Assembly (NCBI GenBank): GCA_022710975.1
Contig: JAKLGA010000020.1
Coordinates: 1 to 64,000, forward strand
Length of the DNA stretch: 64,000 nt
Source of the DNA: Myxococcota bacterium
GTDB taxonomy: Bacteria; Myxococcota; B64-G9
Reading direction: 5' to 3'
Positions 30,933 through 39,782 of this stretch are shown here, one piece after another (position 1 is the first letter of the stretch; each line of letters starts with the position of its first letter). A program made the translations under genes and the position numbers. Below the pieces are notes generated by a model, which saw nothing but the letters and a program-made list of their open reading frames with translations, was not told where the DNA came from and did not search any database.

Positions 30933-32779
30933 TGGCCCGCATCGCGAACGCGGCGGCCCTGGCGGCCTACCGCAAGCAGCAGCGCGCCCTGCGCCCCGCG
31001 GAGCGCAAGGCCATCGCCGTGTGCGCCGGCACCGGCTGCAAGGCCTTCGGCGGCCTGGAGGTGTTCGAGGCCTTCCGCGCGGCCCTGGACGCGCACGGCC
31101 TGGCCAAGACCTGGGACCTGCGCGCCACCGGCTGCCACGGCTTCTGCGAGCGCGGCCCGCTGGTGCTGTTCTTCCCCGAGGGCCGCCTGTACCAGCGGGT
31201 CAAGCCCGAGGACGTGGAGGAGATCGTCACCCGCACGCTGCTCGGCGGCGAGGTGCTCGAGCGGCTGCTGTACCAGGACCCGGTCACCGGCGCGCGCCAC
31301 GAGAAGGAGCACGACATCCCCTTCTACCGGCACCAGCGCCGGCTGGTGCTGGCGCAGAACGGCCAGATCGATCCCACCTCGCTCGACGACTACCTGGTGC
31401 TGGGCGGCTACGGGGGGCTGGTCAAGGCCCTGGGGATGGACCCGGCGGCGGTGGTGGCCGAGGTGAAGCGCGCCGGCCTGCGCGGGCGGGGCGGGGCCGG
31501 CTTCCCCACCGGGGTGAAGTGGGAGATCTGCCGCGCCGCCCAGGCCGACCAGCGCTACGTCATCTGCAACGCCGACGAGGGCGACCCGGGCGCCTTCATG
31601 GATCGCTCGGTGATCGAGGGCAACCCCCACCTGGTGCTGGAGGGCATGCTGATCGGCGCCTACGCCATCGGCGCCAGCCAGGGGCACGTGTACATCCGGC
31701 AGGAGTACCCGCTGGCGGTGGAGCGCCTGGAGCTCGCGCTGGCGCAGGCCCGCGCGCTCGGGCTGCTGGGCCAGGACATCCTGGGCAGCGGCTTCTCCTT
31801 CGACGTGCACGTCAGCCGCGGCGGCGGCGCCTTCGTGTGCGGCGAGGAGAGCGCCATGATCGCCTCCCTGGAGGGCCGCCGCGGGGTGCCGCGCCGGCGC
31901 CCGCCCTACCCCGCCGCCCAGGGCCTGCACGGCAAGCCGACCAACATCAACAACGTGGAGACCTGGGCCACCGTGCCGATCATCCTGGAGAAGGGCGCGG
32001 ACTGGTTCGCCGCCATCGGCACCGCGGGCTCCAAGGGCACCAAGATCTTCTCCCTGGTGGGCAAGGTCAACAACACCGGCCTGGTGGAAGTGCCCATGGG
32101 CATCACGCTGCGCGAGATCGTCGAGGTCATCGGCGGCGGCATCCCGGGCGGCAAGGCCTTCAAGGCCGTGCAGACCGGCGGCCCCTCGGGCGGCTGCCTG
32201 CCGGCCGAGAAGCTGGACGTGGCGGTGGACTTCGACTCCCTGGTGCGCGAAGGCGCGATGATGGGCTCGGGCGGCATGATCGTGATGGACGAGGACACCT
32301 GCATGGTGGACGTCGCCCGCTACTTCCTCGGCTTCCTCAAGTTCGAGTCCTGCGGCAACTGCACCTCGTGCCGCGACGGCCTGGAGCAGCTCCACGCGCT
32401 GGTGACCGACATCGCCGAGGGCCGGGCCACGTCGGGGACGCTGGATCTGCTCGAGGAGCTGGCCGAGACCATCCGCGCCACCAGCCTGTGCGCGCTGGGC
32501 ACCACCGCGGTCAACCCGGTCCAGTCCACCCTGCGCTACTTCCGGCACGAGTACGAGGCGCACATCCGCGACGGGCGCTGCCCGGCCAAGGTGTGCAAGG
32601 CCCTCATCCACTTCAGCATCAACGACAAGTGCACCGGCTGCACGCTGTGCGCCAAGAACTGCCCCCAGAAGTGCATCACCGGCGAGCGCAAGGCGCTGCA
32701 CGTGATCGACCAGGCCAGGTGCATCAAGTGCGGCATCTGCCGCGACGTGTGCAAGTTCGCGGCCGTGGACGTCCAGTGA
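30932..32779 (+). CDS. NuoF/HydB-like FMN, NAD(H)-binding subunit, 615 aa
   Basis: The domain order is an N-terminal thioredoxin-like [2Fe-2S] domain (CAGTGCKAFGG, CHGFCERGP), then the flavin/NAD core with GLRGRGGAGFPTGVKWE and CNADEGDPGAFMDR, an SLBB segment, the N3-type cluster motif SCGNCTSCRDG with CALG, and a C-terminal 2[4Fe-4S] ferredoxin domain (CTGCTLCAKNCP, CIKCGICRDVC). This five-part form occurs in soluble bifurcating enzymes such as HydB/HndC rather than in complex I. It would exchange electrons between NAD(H) and ferredoxin. The start overlaps the NuoE stop by one codon base pattern (TGATG). Confidence 0.92.
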   Translation: MARIANAAALAAYRKQQRALRPAERKAIAVCAGTGCKAFGGLEVFEAFRAALDAHGLAKTWDLRATGCHGFCERGPLVLFFPEGRLYQRVKPEDVEEIVTRTLLGGEVLERLLYQDPVTGARHEKEHDIPFYRHQRRLVLAQNGQIDPTSLDDYLVLGGYGGLVKALGMDPAAVVAEVKRAGLRGRGGAGFPTGVKWEICRAAQADQRYVICNADEGDPGAFMDRSVIEGNPHLVLEGMLIGAYAIGASQGHVYIRQEYPLAVERLELALAQARALGLLGQDILGSGFSFDVHVSRGGGAFVCGEESAMIASLEGRRGVPRRRPPYPAAQGLHGKPTNINNVETWATVPIILEKGADWFAAIGTAGSKGTKIFSLVGKVNNTGLVEVPMGITLREIVEVIGGGIPGGKAFKAVQTGGPSGGCLPAEKLDVAVDFDSLVREGAMMGSGGMIVMDEDTCMVDVARYFLGFLKFESCGNCTSCRDGLEQLHALVTDIAEGRATSGTLDLLEELAETIRATSLCALGTTAVNPVQSTLRYFRHEYEAHIRDGRCPAKVCKALIHFSINDKCTGCTLCAKNCPQKCITGERKALHVIDQARCIKCGICRDVCKFAAVDVQ

Positions 32780-32792
32780 GGTGCAAGACGCC

Positions 32793-33548
32793 ATGAGCAT
32801 TCGATTGTGGATCGACGATCGCGAGGTCCTGGCGGAGCCGGGCGAGCGCATCCTGGAGGTGGCCCAGCGCCAGGGGATCTCCATCCCCACCCTGTGCCAC
32901 CACCCGGCCCTGCCCGTCCTGGGCGCCTGCCGGGTGTGCCTGGTGGAGGTGCAGCAGGGCAAGCGCCGCGAGATCACCACGGCCTGCAACACCCTCGTCC
33001 AGGAGGGCATGCGGGTGGCGACCGACACCGCCGAGGTGCGCGGCCACCGGGCCATGAATTTGGAATTGCTGCGCGCCCGCGCCCCGGAGGCCCCAGCCGT
33101 GCGCGAGCTGGCCACCCAGCTCGGCGTCGCCCGCAGCCGCTTCCGGCCGCCGGCGCAGAACCCGCTGCCCAACTGCATCCTGTGCGAGCTGTGCGTGCGG
33201 GCCTGCGCCCACCTGGGGCACCACGCCCTGGCCGCCGTGGGTCGGGGCGACAAGAAGCGCATCGGGCTGCCGCACAACCGGCCGGCCGAGGCCTGCGTGG
33301 GCTGCGGCTCGTGCCTGTCCGTGTGCCCGACCCGCTGCATCCTGCTCAAGGAGACGGCCACCACCCGCACGATCTGGGGCCAGACCTTCGAGCTGGTGCG
33401 CTGCAAGAGCTGCGGCGCCCCGGTCATGACCGAGGCGCAGCGTGCGCACGCCATCCGAACCAAGCAGTTGCCGGAGGATCACGATGACACTTGCGAACTG
33501 TGCAAGCAGTCTGCCGCCAGCCAGCGCCTCGCCTCCGTGGTGTGGTAA
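32793..33548 (+). CDS. NuoG/HoxU-like Fe-S subunit without catalytic domain, 251 aa
   Basis: The ATG at 32793 follows GAGG at about 10 nt. Residues 1-80 are a plant-type [2Fe-2S] domain (CHHPALPVLGACRVC, then ACNT). The usual His-Cys cluster motif is not evident. Two [4Fe-4S] motifs follow (CILCELCVRACAH and CVGCGSCLSVCP). The C-terminus has an extra CKSCGAP...CELCKQ pair-of-CxxC motif that looks like a zinc or rubredoxin-like knuckle. It therefore resembles HoxU or the N-terminal part of HydA, but no H-cluster or molybdopterin domain follows. Its last 65 bases overlap the next gene. Confidence 0.82.
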   Translation: MSIRLWIDDREVLAEPGERILEVAQRQGISIPTLCHHPALPVLGACRVCLVEVQQGKRREITTACNTLVQEGMRVATDTAEVRGHRAMNLELLRARAPEAPAVRELATQLGVARSRFRPPAQNPLPNCILCELCVRACAHLGHHALAAVGRGDKKRIGLPHNRPAEACVGCGSCLSVCPTRCILLKETATTRTIWGQTFELVRCKSCGAPVMTEAQRAHAIRTKQLPEDHDDTCELCKQSAASQRLASVVW

Positions 33549-33996
33549 CCAGGGGCTGGGCGAGGGCCCGCGCGGACGGCTGATCGTCATCCCGCGCAAC
33601 TGCGTGGGGTGCCGCACCTGCGAGCTGGCCTGCTCGTTCGTCCACTCGCGGGCGGGCGCGCTCGGGCGCCCGCGCATCCGCATCCACGCCCAGGGCCGCG
33701 GGCTCGAGGCCGGCGTCATCAAGGACCGCTACCTGCAGCTCACCTGCCTGCAGTGCGCGGAGGCGGCCTGCGCCAAGGTCTGCCCCACGCAGGCCCTGGT
33801 GCGGGACGAGACCACCCGGGCCATCGTGCTCGTGGCCGAGCGCTGCATCGGCTGCGGGCTGTGCGAGGCGGCCTGCCCCTTCGGGCACATGCACTTCGAC
33901 CGCCAGATCCGCCTCCCGCTCAAGTGCGACCTGTGCGGCGGCAGCCCGGCCTGCGCCCGTTTCTGCCCGCACCACGCGCTGGAGATCCGGCCATGA
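33484..33996 (+). CDS. CooF/HycB-like four-cluster ferredoxin, 170 aa
   Basis: The ATG at 33484, preceded by GGAGG with 7 nt spacing, lies inside the end of the NuoG-like gene. From residue about 37 the protein has CVGCRTCELACS, CLQCAEAACAKVCP, CIGCGLCEAACP and CDLCGGSPACARFCP. These are four [4Fe-4S] motifs in the CooF/HycB/DMSO-reductase-B arrangement, including the wide spacing in motifs II and IV. It is a cytosolic electron carrier that usually docks to a catalytic partner such as CO dehydrogenase, aldehyde:ferredoxin oxidoreductase or a hydrogenase; none is seen here. The N-terminal 30 residues look non-conserved and the start may be later. Confidence 0.8.
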   Translation: MTLANCASSLPPASASPPWCGNQGLGEGPRGRLIVIPRNCVGCRTCELACSFVHSRAGALGRPRIRIHAQGRGLEAGVIKDRYLQLTCLQCAEAACAKVCPTQALVRDETTRAIVLVAERCIGCGLCEAACPFGHMHFDRQIRLPLKCDLCGGSPACARFCPHHALEIRP

Positions 33997-34433
33997 GCAC
34001 CGAGGAGGTGCGCATCCGCATCGCCCCCGGCAAGCTGCTGGTGCGGCACGGGAGCTGCCCGGCGGGCTGCTCGCTCGTCGACCGGGACGTGTTGATGGAC
34101 GGCCAGCCGGCCCTCACCCTGCTGGTGCGGGTGCAGGGCAGGACCGGGCACATCCACCTCAACCCCTTCTACGGCGTGTTCGACTACGAGTGCGACGTGC
34201 CGCTCAAGCCGGGCGACGTGGTGGACGTGTACTGCCCCCACTGCGGCGGCTCGCTGAGCGTCGTCGAGCAGTGCGGGCTGTGCCACGTGAGCATGTTCGC
34301 CATCCAGCTCCCCGACGGCGGGGAGGTGCGCGTGTGCCCCAAGGTGGGCTGCCACAACCACCACCTGACCATCGTGGACCTCGACGCCCAGTTCTCCCAG
34401 CTCTACGACGAGGAGCGCCGCCCGAAGATGTGA
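33993..34433 (+). CDS. Uncharacterised Cys/His protein ending the operon, 146 aa
   Basis: The start overlaps the stop of the ferredoxin gene (ATGA). The protein is beta-rich at first (KLLVRHGSCPAGCSLVD, LTLLVRVQGRTGHIHLNPF). It then has a zinc-ribbon-like CPHCGGSL...CGLCHVSMFAIQL and a late motif VCPKVGCHNHHLTI. Two CxxC pairs plus two further Cys and several His could bind Zn or an Fe-S cluster. I do not recognise a named family. Its place at the end of the vor/nuo-like operon suggests an accessory or regulatory subunit. A 32-bp gap separates it from the following lipoprotein gene. Confidence 0.7.
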   Translation: MSTEEVRIRIAPGKLLVRHGSCPAGCSLVDRDVLMDGQPALTLLVRVQGRTGHIHLNPFYGVFDYECDVPLKPGDVVDVYCPHCGGSLSVVEQCGLCHVSMFAIQLPDGGEVRVCPKVGCHNHHLTIVDLDAQFSQLYDEERRPKM

Positions 34434-34465
34434 GCGGGGCTCGGCTGCGGACCGGGAGGGACCCC

Positions 34466-35086
34466 ATGACGCGCAAGGGCTGGTGGCTGCTCGCGGCCGC
34501 GCTCAGCCTGGCCGGCTGCAAGGAGGGCGAGGCGCGCCTGGCCGCCCTGCCCTTCCAGGACTCCTTCGAGCGCGCCGAGCTGGGCCCGGACTGGCGGGCC
34601 GAGCCGGGCTGGAGCGTGAAGGACGGCCAGGTGTACTCGGCCGGCACCCGCAACCGGGCGCTGTGGCTCCAGGCCGCGCTCCCGCGCGACGCGGTGATCG
34701 AGCTCACCGCCCGCTCCGAGAGCCCGGCCGGGGACATCAAGTTCGAGGCCTGGGGCGACGGGCAGAACCACGCCTCGGGCTACGTCTTCATCTTCGGCGG
34801 CTGGCGCAACAGCATCTCGGCCATCGCCCGCCTGGACGAGCACGGGGCCGACCGCCAGGAGGTCAACCGCCCCAACCAGGTGCGCATGGGCCAGCACTAC
34901 CGCATGAAGGTGGTGCGCCAGGGCGAGGTCATCCGCTGGTACGTGGACGACAAGCTGCTGCTCGACTTCTACGACTCCGCGCCGCTGCACGGCCAGGGCC
35001 ACGACCGCTTCGCCTTCAACGACTGGGAGGCGCAGCTCTACTTCGACGACCTGCGCATCCGCCCCGCCACCCCGGAAGATCGTTAG
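34466..35086 (+). CDS. Lipoprotein with concanavalin-like (LamG/DUF1080-type) domain, 206 aa
   Basis: The ribosome site GGGAGGG lies before ATG 34466. The signal WWLLAAALSLAGC has a good lipobox (SLAGC). The mature part begins with PFQDSFERAELGPDWRAEPGWSVKDGQVY, the opening pattern of jelly-roll domains in 3-keto-disaccharide hydrolase and LamG-like proteins. RMKVVRQGEVIRWYVDDKLLLDFYD follows, with FNDWEAQLYFDDLRI as the final strand. It probably binds or trims carbohydrate at the cell surface; active-site residues are not evident. It may be read through from the upstream operon. Confidence 0.7.
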   Translation: MTRKGWWLLAAALSLAGCKEGEARLAALPFQDSFERAELGPDWRAEPGWSVKDGQVYSAGTRNRALWLQAALPRDAVIELTARSESPAGDIKFEAWGDGQNHASGYVFIFGGWRNSISAIARLDEHGADRQEVNRPNQVRMGQHYRMKVVRQGEVIRWYVDDKLLLDFYDSAPLHGQGHDRFAFNDWEAQLYFDDLRIRPATPEDR

Positions 35087-35155
35087 ACAGTTACCCGCGC
35101 TCCTCCGATCCCTCCTGGCCCGGCCCTTCCAGGCCGGATTCTCAGAGGATCTTGC

Positions 35156-35184
35156 TTGCGCTGCCGAGTCTGGGGCAGTATGAG
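35156..35184 (+). promoter_or_regulatory. Sigma70-type promoter
   Basis: TTGCGC (35156-35161), 17 bp, TATGAG (35179-35184), 35 bp before the ATG of the large lipoprotein. Confidence 0.5.
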
Positions 35185-35218
35185 TGGCTTTCCCACACGG
35201 GGAACCATAGGAGTGACC

Positions 35219-38200
35219 ATGCGAACGAAGAGCCTGTCGACCCAGCTGACCCTGACGCTCGGGCTGATCCTGGCCGCCCTGCTGCCCCTCGGCTGCGACG
35301 GGGACGGGGGGGATGACTGCACCTCCCACGCGCTGACCCTGTGCGTGGACGACACCACCTACTGGGTGAACTCCTGCGGCATCCTGGAGGAGGAGATCGC
35401 CCAGTGCGAGTGCGGCTGCGCCGAGGGCAACCGCGAGTGCCAGCCGGACTGCTGCACCCCCGACTGCGCGGGCAGGGAGTGCGGCTCGGACGGCTGCACG
35501 GGCTCCTGCGGCGCCTGCACCGTCGCGGGCGAGGTGTGCGTGGTGGCCAGCGGCCAGTGCGTGGCCTGCAGCCCGGACTGCGCGGGCAAGGAGTGCGGGC
35601 TCGAGGCGACCTGCGGCTCCTCCTGCGGCGAGTGCACCGCGCCCGAGAGCTGCAACGCGCTCGGCGTGTGCGAGTGCCTGCCCGACTGCGCGGGCAAGGA
35701 GTGCGGCGGCAACGGCTGCGGCGGCTCCTGCGGCGACTGCCAGGCGGGCGAGAGCTGCGACGCGGCCGGCCAGTGCCAGGCCTGCACCGCCGACTGCACC
35801 GGCCAGGAGTGCGGCGACGACGGCTGCGGCGGCTCCTGCGGCGAGTGCACCACCGCGGGCGAGGTGTGCGTGCTGGCCACGGGCCAGTGCGAGCCCTGCA
35901 CCCCCGAGTGCGCCGAGCTCGAGTGCGGCCCGGACCCGCACTGCGGCGCCTCGTGCGGCGACTGCCAGGGCTGCGCCGGGCCCGATCCGGCCCTGTGCCT
36001 GGCCGACGGGAGCTGCGCCACGCCCTGCTGCCCGGACTGCACCGGCAGGGAGTGCGGCAGCGACGGCTGCGGCGGCGCCTGCGGCACCTGCCAGGAGAAC
36101 GAGACCTGCGACGCGGCCGGCCAGTGCCAGCCCTGCAGCCCCGCCTGCACCGGCAGGGTGTGCGGCCCGGACGGCTGCGGCGGCTCGTGTGGTGACTGCA
36201 CGGTCGAGGGCGAGAGCTGCAACCTGTCCGGCCAGTGCGCGCCCGCGGACGCCATCGAGCACTGCGCCGACCTGACCCCGCCCGCGGCAGGCACCTGCGA
36301 GGTGACCGCCGGCAACTCGAACCTGCTCTTCCGCGGCAACATCCTGGGCCCGGACCGCGCCTACCAGGGCGGCGAGCTGCTCGTCTCCGCGGGCGGCAAC
36401 ATCCTGTGCGTGGGCTGCTCCTGTGCGGCCGAGCCCGAGGCCGGCGGTGCCACCGTGGTGACCTGCGCCGAGGGAGCGATCTCCCCGGGGCTGATCAACA
36501 CCCACGACCACCTGACCTTCACCCACAACGCCCCGGGCAGCTGGGGCACCGAGCGCTACGAGCACCGCCACGACTGGCGCAAGGGCAAGAACGGCCACAC
36601 CAAGATCCCCGTGTCCGGCATGGACAACGCGGCCGAGCAGACCTGGGGCGAGCTGCGCCAGATCATGGGCGGCACCACCTCGATGGCCGGGGCCGGCAAC
36701 GCCGCGGGCTGGGTGCGCAACCTCGACCAGGGCAGCCAGGAGGGGCTCGGGCAGGGCTCGATCGACTCCCCCACCTTCCCGCTGGGAGACTCCGACGGCA
36801 CCCAGCTCGACTCGGGCTGCGCCTACCCGTCCATCGACGACGCGGACGTGCTCACCAACGACTGCTACCTGGCCCACGTGGCCGAGGGCATCAACGACTA
36901 CGCCCGCAACGAGTTCCTGTGCCTGAGCTCCAGCGCCAACAGCGGCCGGGATCTCACCGCGGCCAACAGCACCTTCATCCACCTGATCGGCCTGCTGGCC
37001 ATCGACGGCCAGGAGCTGGCGGACAACTCGACCGCGCTGGCCTGGTCCCCGCGCTCCAACGTGTCCCTGTACGGCTTCACCGCGCCGGTGACCATGTACG
37101 CCCAGCAGGGCGTGCTGATCTCGCTGGGCACGGACTGGTCGGCCTCGGGCTCGATCAACCTGGTGCGCGAGCTGCGCTGCGTGGACCAGCTCAACACCAA
37201 CAACTACGGCGGCTTCTTCTCGGACAGCCAGATGTGGCTGATGGCGACCGCCAACGCGGCTTCGGCCCTGGCGATCGACGACGCGGTGGGCCTGCTGCTG
37301 CCCGGCCGGGTGGCCGACGTGGCGATCTACGACGGCGCCGGCCGCGCGAACCCCTGGCGCGCGGTGATCGAGGCCGAGCCGGACGACGTGGTGCTGGTGC
37401 TGCGCGGGGGCAAGCCGCTGTACGGCGACACGCCGCTGATGGCCGCGCTGCCCAACGGCCAGACGGGCTGCGAGGTCCTGCCCCAGGCGGTGTGCGGGGC
37501 GCAGAAGACGGCCTGCGTGCAGCGCGAGAGCGGCATGAGCTACTCGGCCCTGGCCGCGGCCAACACCGCCTCCTACGGCCTGTTCTTCTGCGGCACCCCG
37601 ACCAACGAGCCGAGCTGCACCCCGTTCCGCACGGGCGAGTTCGACGGCCTGCCGGAGGCCAACGACTCCGACGGCGACGGCATCCCCAACGCGGACGACC
37701 TGTGCCCGCTGGTGTTCGACGCGCCGCGCTGGGTCGACAACGACCAGCAGCCGAACGCGGACGGGGACAGCGTGGGCGACCTGTGCGACCCCTGCCCCCA
37801 GGATCCCGACACCGAGCAGTGCACGCCCACCGACCCGAACGATCGGGACCGGGACGGCGTGCCGAACGCGGTGGACAACTGCCCGCAGGATCCCAACCCC
37901 AACCAGAGCGATCTGGACGGCGACGGCACGGGCGACGTGTGCGACGCCTGCCCGAACGACTTCAACGAGCCGGGCGCGGCCTGCCCGGCCTCCATCTACG
38001 CCATCAAGACCGGGGCCGTGCCGACGGGCAGCCAGGTGATGGTGGAGGGCGTGGTGACCGCGGTGGCCAGCCCGCGCTTCTGGATCCAGGTGCCCGAGGC
38101 CGAGCACGACGCCGGCCTGGGCTACACCTTCAGCGGACTGTTCGTGTACGTGTCGGCCAGCAACCCCAACGGGCTCACCATCCCGGCCCGCGGCGATCGC

Positions 38201-39721
38201 GTGGCGGTCTCGGGCACGGTGAAGAACTTCTACGGCCAGCTCGAGCTCGATCCGGTGGTCTCGGTCAGCGTGCTGGCCTCCGGGCAGAGCCTGCCCGCGC
38301 CCCAGCCCGTGCTGCCCGCGGACGTCGGCACGGGCGGGGCGCAGGCCCCCGCCTACGAGGGCGTGCTGGTCGGCGTGGTGGACGGCGAGGTCACCGCGCT
38401 CAACCCGCCGGCCGGGCCGGGCGACGCCGATCCCACCCAGGAGTACATCCTGGGCGGCGCGCTCAAGGTCAACGACTACATGTACCTGAGCTCGCCCTTC
38501 CCCCTGGTGGGCGACACCTACAGCGTGACGGGCGTGCTGCGCTACGCCAACAACGACTACAAGCTCGAGCCGCGCGACGCGGACGACGTGATCGTGGGCG
38601 GCACGGCGCCGGCCAAGCTGGTCGCCTTCGGCCCCAGCCCGGTGTACGTGGAGGAGGGCGCGACCGGCTCCACCCCGGCCCTGGTGGTCACCCTGAACCG
38701 GGCGCCCGAGGCCGGCAGCGGCGGCGTGGCCATCACGCTCCTGTCGGGCGACGACACCCGGCTCACCGTGCCGGCCCAGGTGGTGGTGCCCGAGGGCACC
38801 CGCACCGCGGCCGTGCCGCTGACCGGCGTCCTGGGCGGCGCCGCGCCCGTGGTGGTGACCGCCAGCCTCGACCCGGACTCGCTCCAGGCCGACGTGGTGG
38901 TGCTCGACCCGGCCCGGGTGCCCGTGCCGGTGGCCTTCGACCCCGACCCGCTCAGCCTGGGGGTGGGCGGCCGCCTGACGGCCAGCGTGCAGCTCGACAT
39001 CCCCGGCCGGGCCGGCGGCAGCCCGGTGGCGCTCGCCGCGGGCGATCCCAGCCTGCTCAGCGCGCCGCTCGAGGTGATCGTGCCCGAGGGCGCCTTCAGC
39101 GCCACCTTCGAGCTGGTCGCCCTGCTGGCCGGCTCCACCACCCTGACCGCCAGCTCGGGCGGGGCGGACCTGGTGGCCCAGGTCGAGATCACCGACCGGC
39201 CGCTGGTCGGCCTGATCCTGTCCGAGGTGCTGTACGACACCTCGGGCGAGGACTCCGGCCTGGAGTGGGTGGAGATCTACAACGGCACCAACCAGGCCGT
39301 GGACCTGGCCGGCTACTCCCTGGGCGCCGGCGGCACGGACTACACCTACTCCAAGCTGCAGCTCGCCGGCACCATCCAGCCGGGTGGCTGCTTCGTGGTG
39401 GGCGGGCCGACCTCCAGCGCCCTGAACTTCAACCCGGTCCTGGACCAGGCGCAGGACTTCAACCCCGACATCCAGAACTCGGGCACGACCGCCGACGGCG
39501 TGGCGCTGTTCGCCGTGCCGGCCGCGCAGATCACCGCCGCGCGGGTGCCGATCGACGCGGTCATCTACGGCACCACCAACGTCAGCAACCTGCTGGACGA
39601 GAGCGGCCTGCCCGGCAACGTGGACGTGGGCGACGCGGGTTCGGCCCGCTCCATCGAGCGCGACGCGGACGGCTGGCAGGTGCAGAGCGCGCCCTCGCCC
39701 AACGTGTGCGGGCCGTTCTGA
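35219..39721 (+). CDS. Multidomain lipoprotein: Cys-rich repeats, amidohydrolase-like, TSP3, OB-like, Ig-like, lamin-tail, 1500 aa
   Basis: AGGAG precedes ATG 35219, and LILAALLPLGC is the lipoprotein signal. Residues about 75-340 hold about eight Cys-rich units of the form C.P.C.G.ECG.DGCGGSCG.C. A metal-dependent amidohydrolase-like domain follows (about 350-790), with GLINTHDHLTF, FIHLIGL, LAWSPRSN and GTDWSASGS at the places of the usual His/Asp ligands. Thrombospondin type 3 calcium repeats come next (DSDGDGIPNADDLCP, DRDGVPNAVDNCP), then an OB-fold-like segment (SQVMVEGVVTAV), Calx-beta/Ig-like parts and a C-terminal lamin-tail domain (ILSEVLYDTSGEDSGLEWVEIYN). Such architectures are typical of secreted myxobacterial-type proteins. 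Whether the enzyme is active is unknown. Confidence 0.82.
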   Translation: MRTKSLSTQLTLTLGLILAALLPLGCDGDGGDDCTSHALTLCVDDTTYWVNSCGILEEEIAQCECGCAEGNRECQPDCCTPDCAGRECGSDGCTGSCGACTVAGEVCVVASGQCVACSPDCAGKECGLEATCGSSCGECTAPESCNALGVCECLPDCAGKECGGNGCGGSCGDCQAGESCDAAGQCQACTADCTGQECGDDGCGGSCGECTTAGEVCVLATGQCEPCTPECAELECGPDPHCGASCGDCQGCAGPDPALCLADGSCATPCCPDCTGRECGSDGCGGACGTCQENETCDAAGQCQPCSPACTGRVCGPDGCGGSCGDCTVEGESCNLSGQCAPADAIEHCADLTPPAAGTCEVTAGNSNLLFRGNILGPDRAYQGGELLVSAGGNILCVGCSCAAEPEAGGATVVTCAEGAISPGLINTHDHLTFTHNAPGSWGTERYEHRHDWRKGKNGHTKIPVSGMDNAAEQTWGELRQIMGGTTSMAGAGNAAGWVRNLDQGSQEGLGQGSIDSPTFPLGDSDGTQLDSGCAYPSIDDADVLTNDCYLAHVAEGINDYARNEFLCLSSSANSGRDLTAANSTFIHLIGLLAIDGQELADNSTALAWSPRSNVSLYGFTAPVTMYAQQGVLISLGTDWSASGSINLVRELRCVDQLNTNNYGGFFSDSQMWLMATANAASALAIDDAVGLLLPGRVADVAIYDGAGRANPWRAVIEAEPDDVVLVLRGGKPLYGDTPLMAALPNGQTGCEVLPQAVCGAQKTACVQRESGMSYSALAAANTASYGLFFCGTPTNEPSCTPFRTGEFDGLPEANDSDGDGIPNADDLCPLVFDAPRWVDNDQQPNADGDSVGDLCDPCPQDPDTEQCTPTDPNDRDRDGVPNAVDNCPQDPNPNQSDLDGDGTGDVCDACPNDFNEPGAACPASIYAIKTGAVPTGSQVMVEGVVTAVASPRFWIQVPEAEHDAGLGYTFSGLFVYVSASNPNGLTIPARGDRVAVSGTVKNFYGQLELDPVVSVSVLASGQSLPAPQPVLPADVGTGGAQAPAYEGVLVGVVDGEVTALNPPAGPGDADPTQEYILGGALKVNDYMYLSSPFPLVGDTYSVTGVLRYANNDYKLEPRDADDVIVGGTAPAKLVAFGPSPVYVEEGATGSTPALVVTLNRAPEAGSGGVAITLLSGDDTRLTVPAQVVVPEGTRTAAVPLTGVLGGAAPVVVTASLDPDSLQADVVVLDPARVPVPVAFDPDPLSLGVGGRLTASVQLDIPGRAGGSPVALAAGDPSLLSAPLEVIVPEGAFSATFELVALLAGSTTLTASSGGADLVAQVEITDRPLVGLILSEVLYDTSGEDSGLEWVEIYNGTNQAVDLAGYSLGAGGTDYTYSKLQLAGTIQPGGCFVVGGPTSSALNFNPVLDQAQDFNPDIQNSGTTADGVALFAVPAAQITAARVPIDAVIYGTTNVSNLLDESGLPGNVDVGDAGSARSIERDADGWQVQSAPSPNVCGPF

Positions 39722-39782
39722 GCCTCGCTCCTCCTGCGCTGCGCGGAGCTCGGGCGCCGGGACTCCGGTGGGGGGGGTCTCA

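Noticed and set aside
32793-33548. Reading the NuoG-like protein as an FeFe-hydrogenase subunit
   Set aside because: No H-cluster motifs are present and the chain ends after the ferredoxin-type domains.
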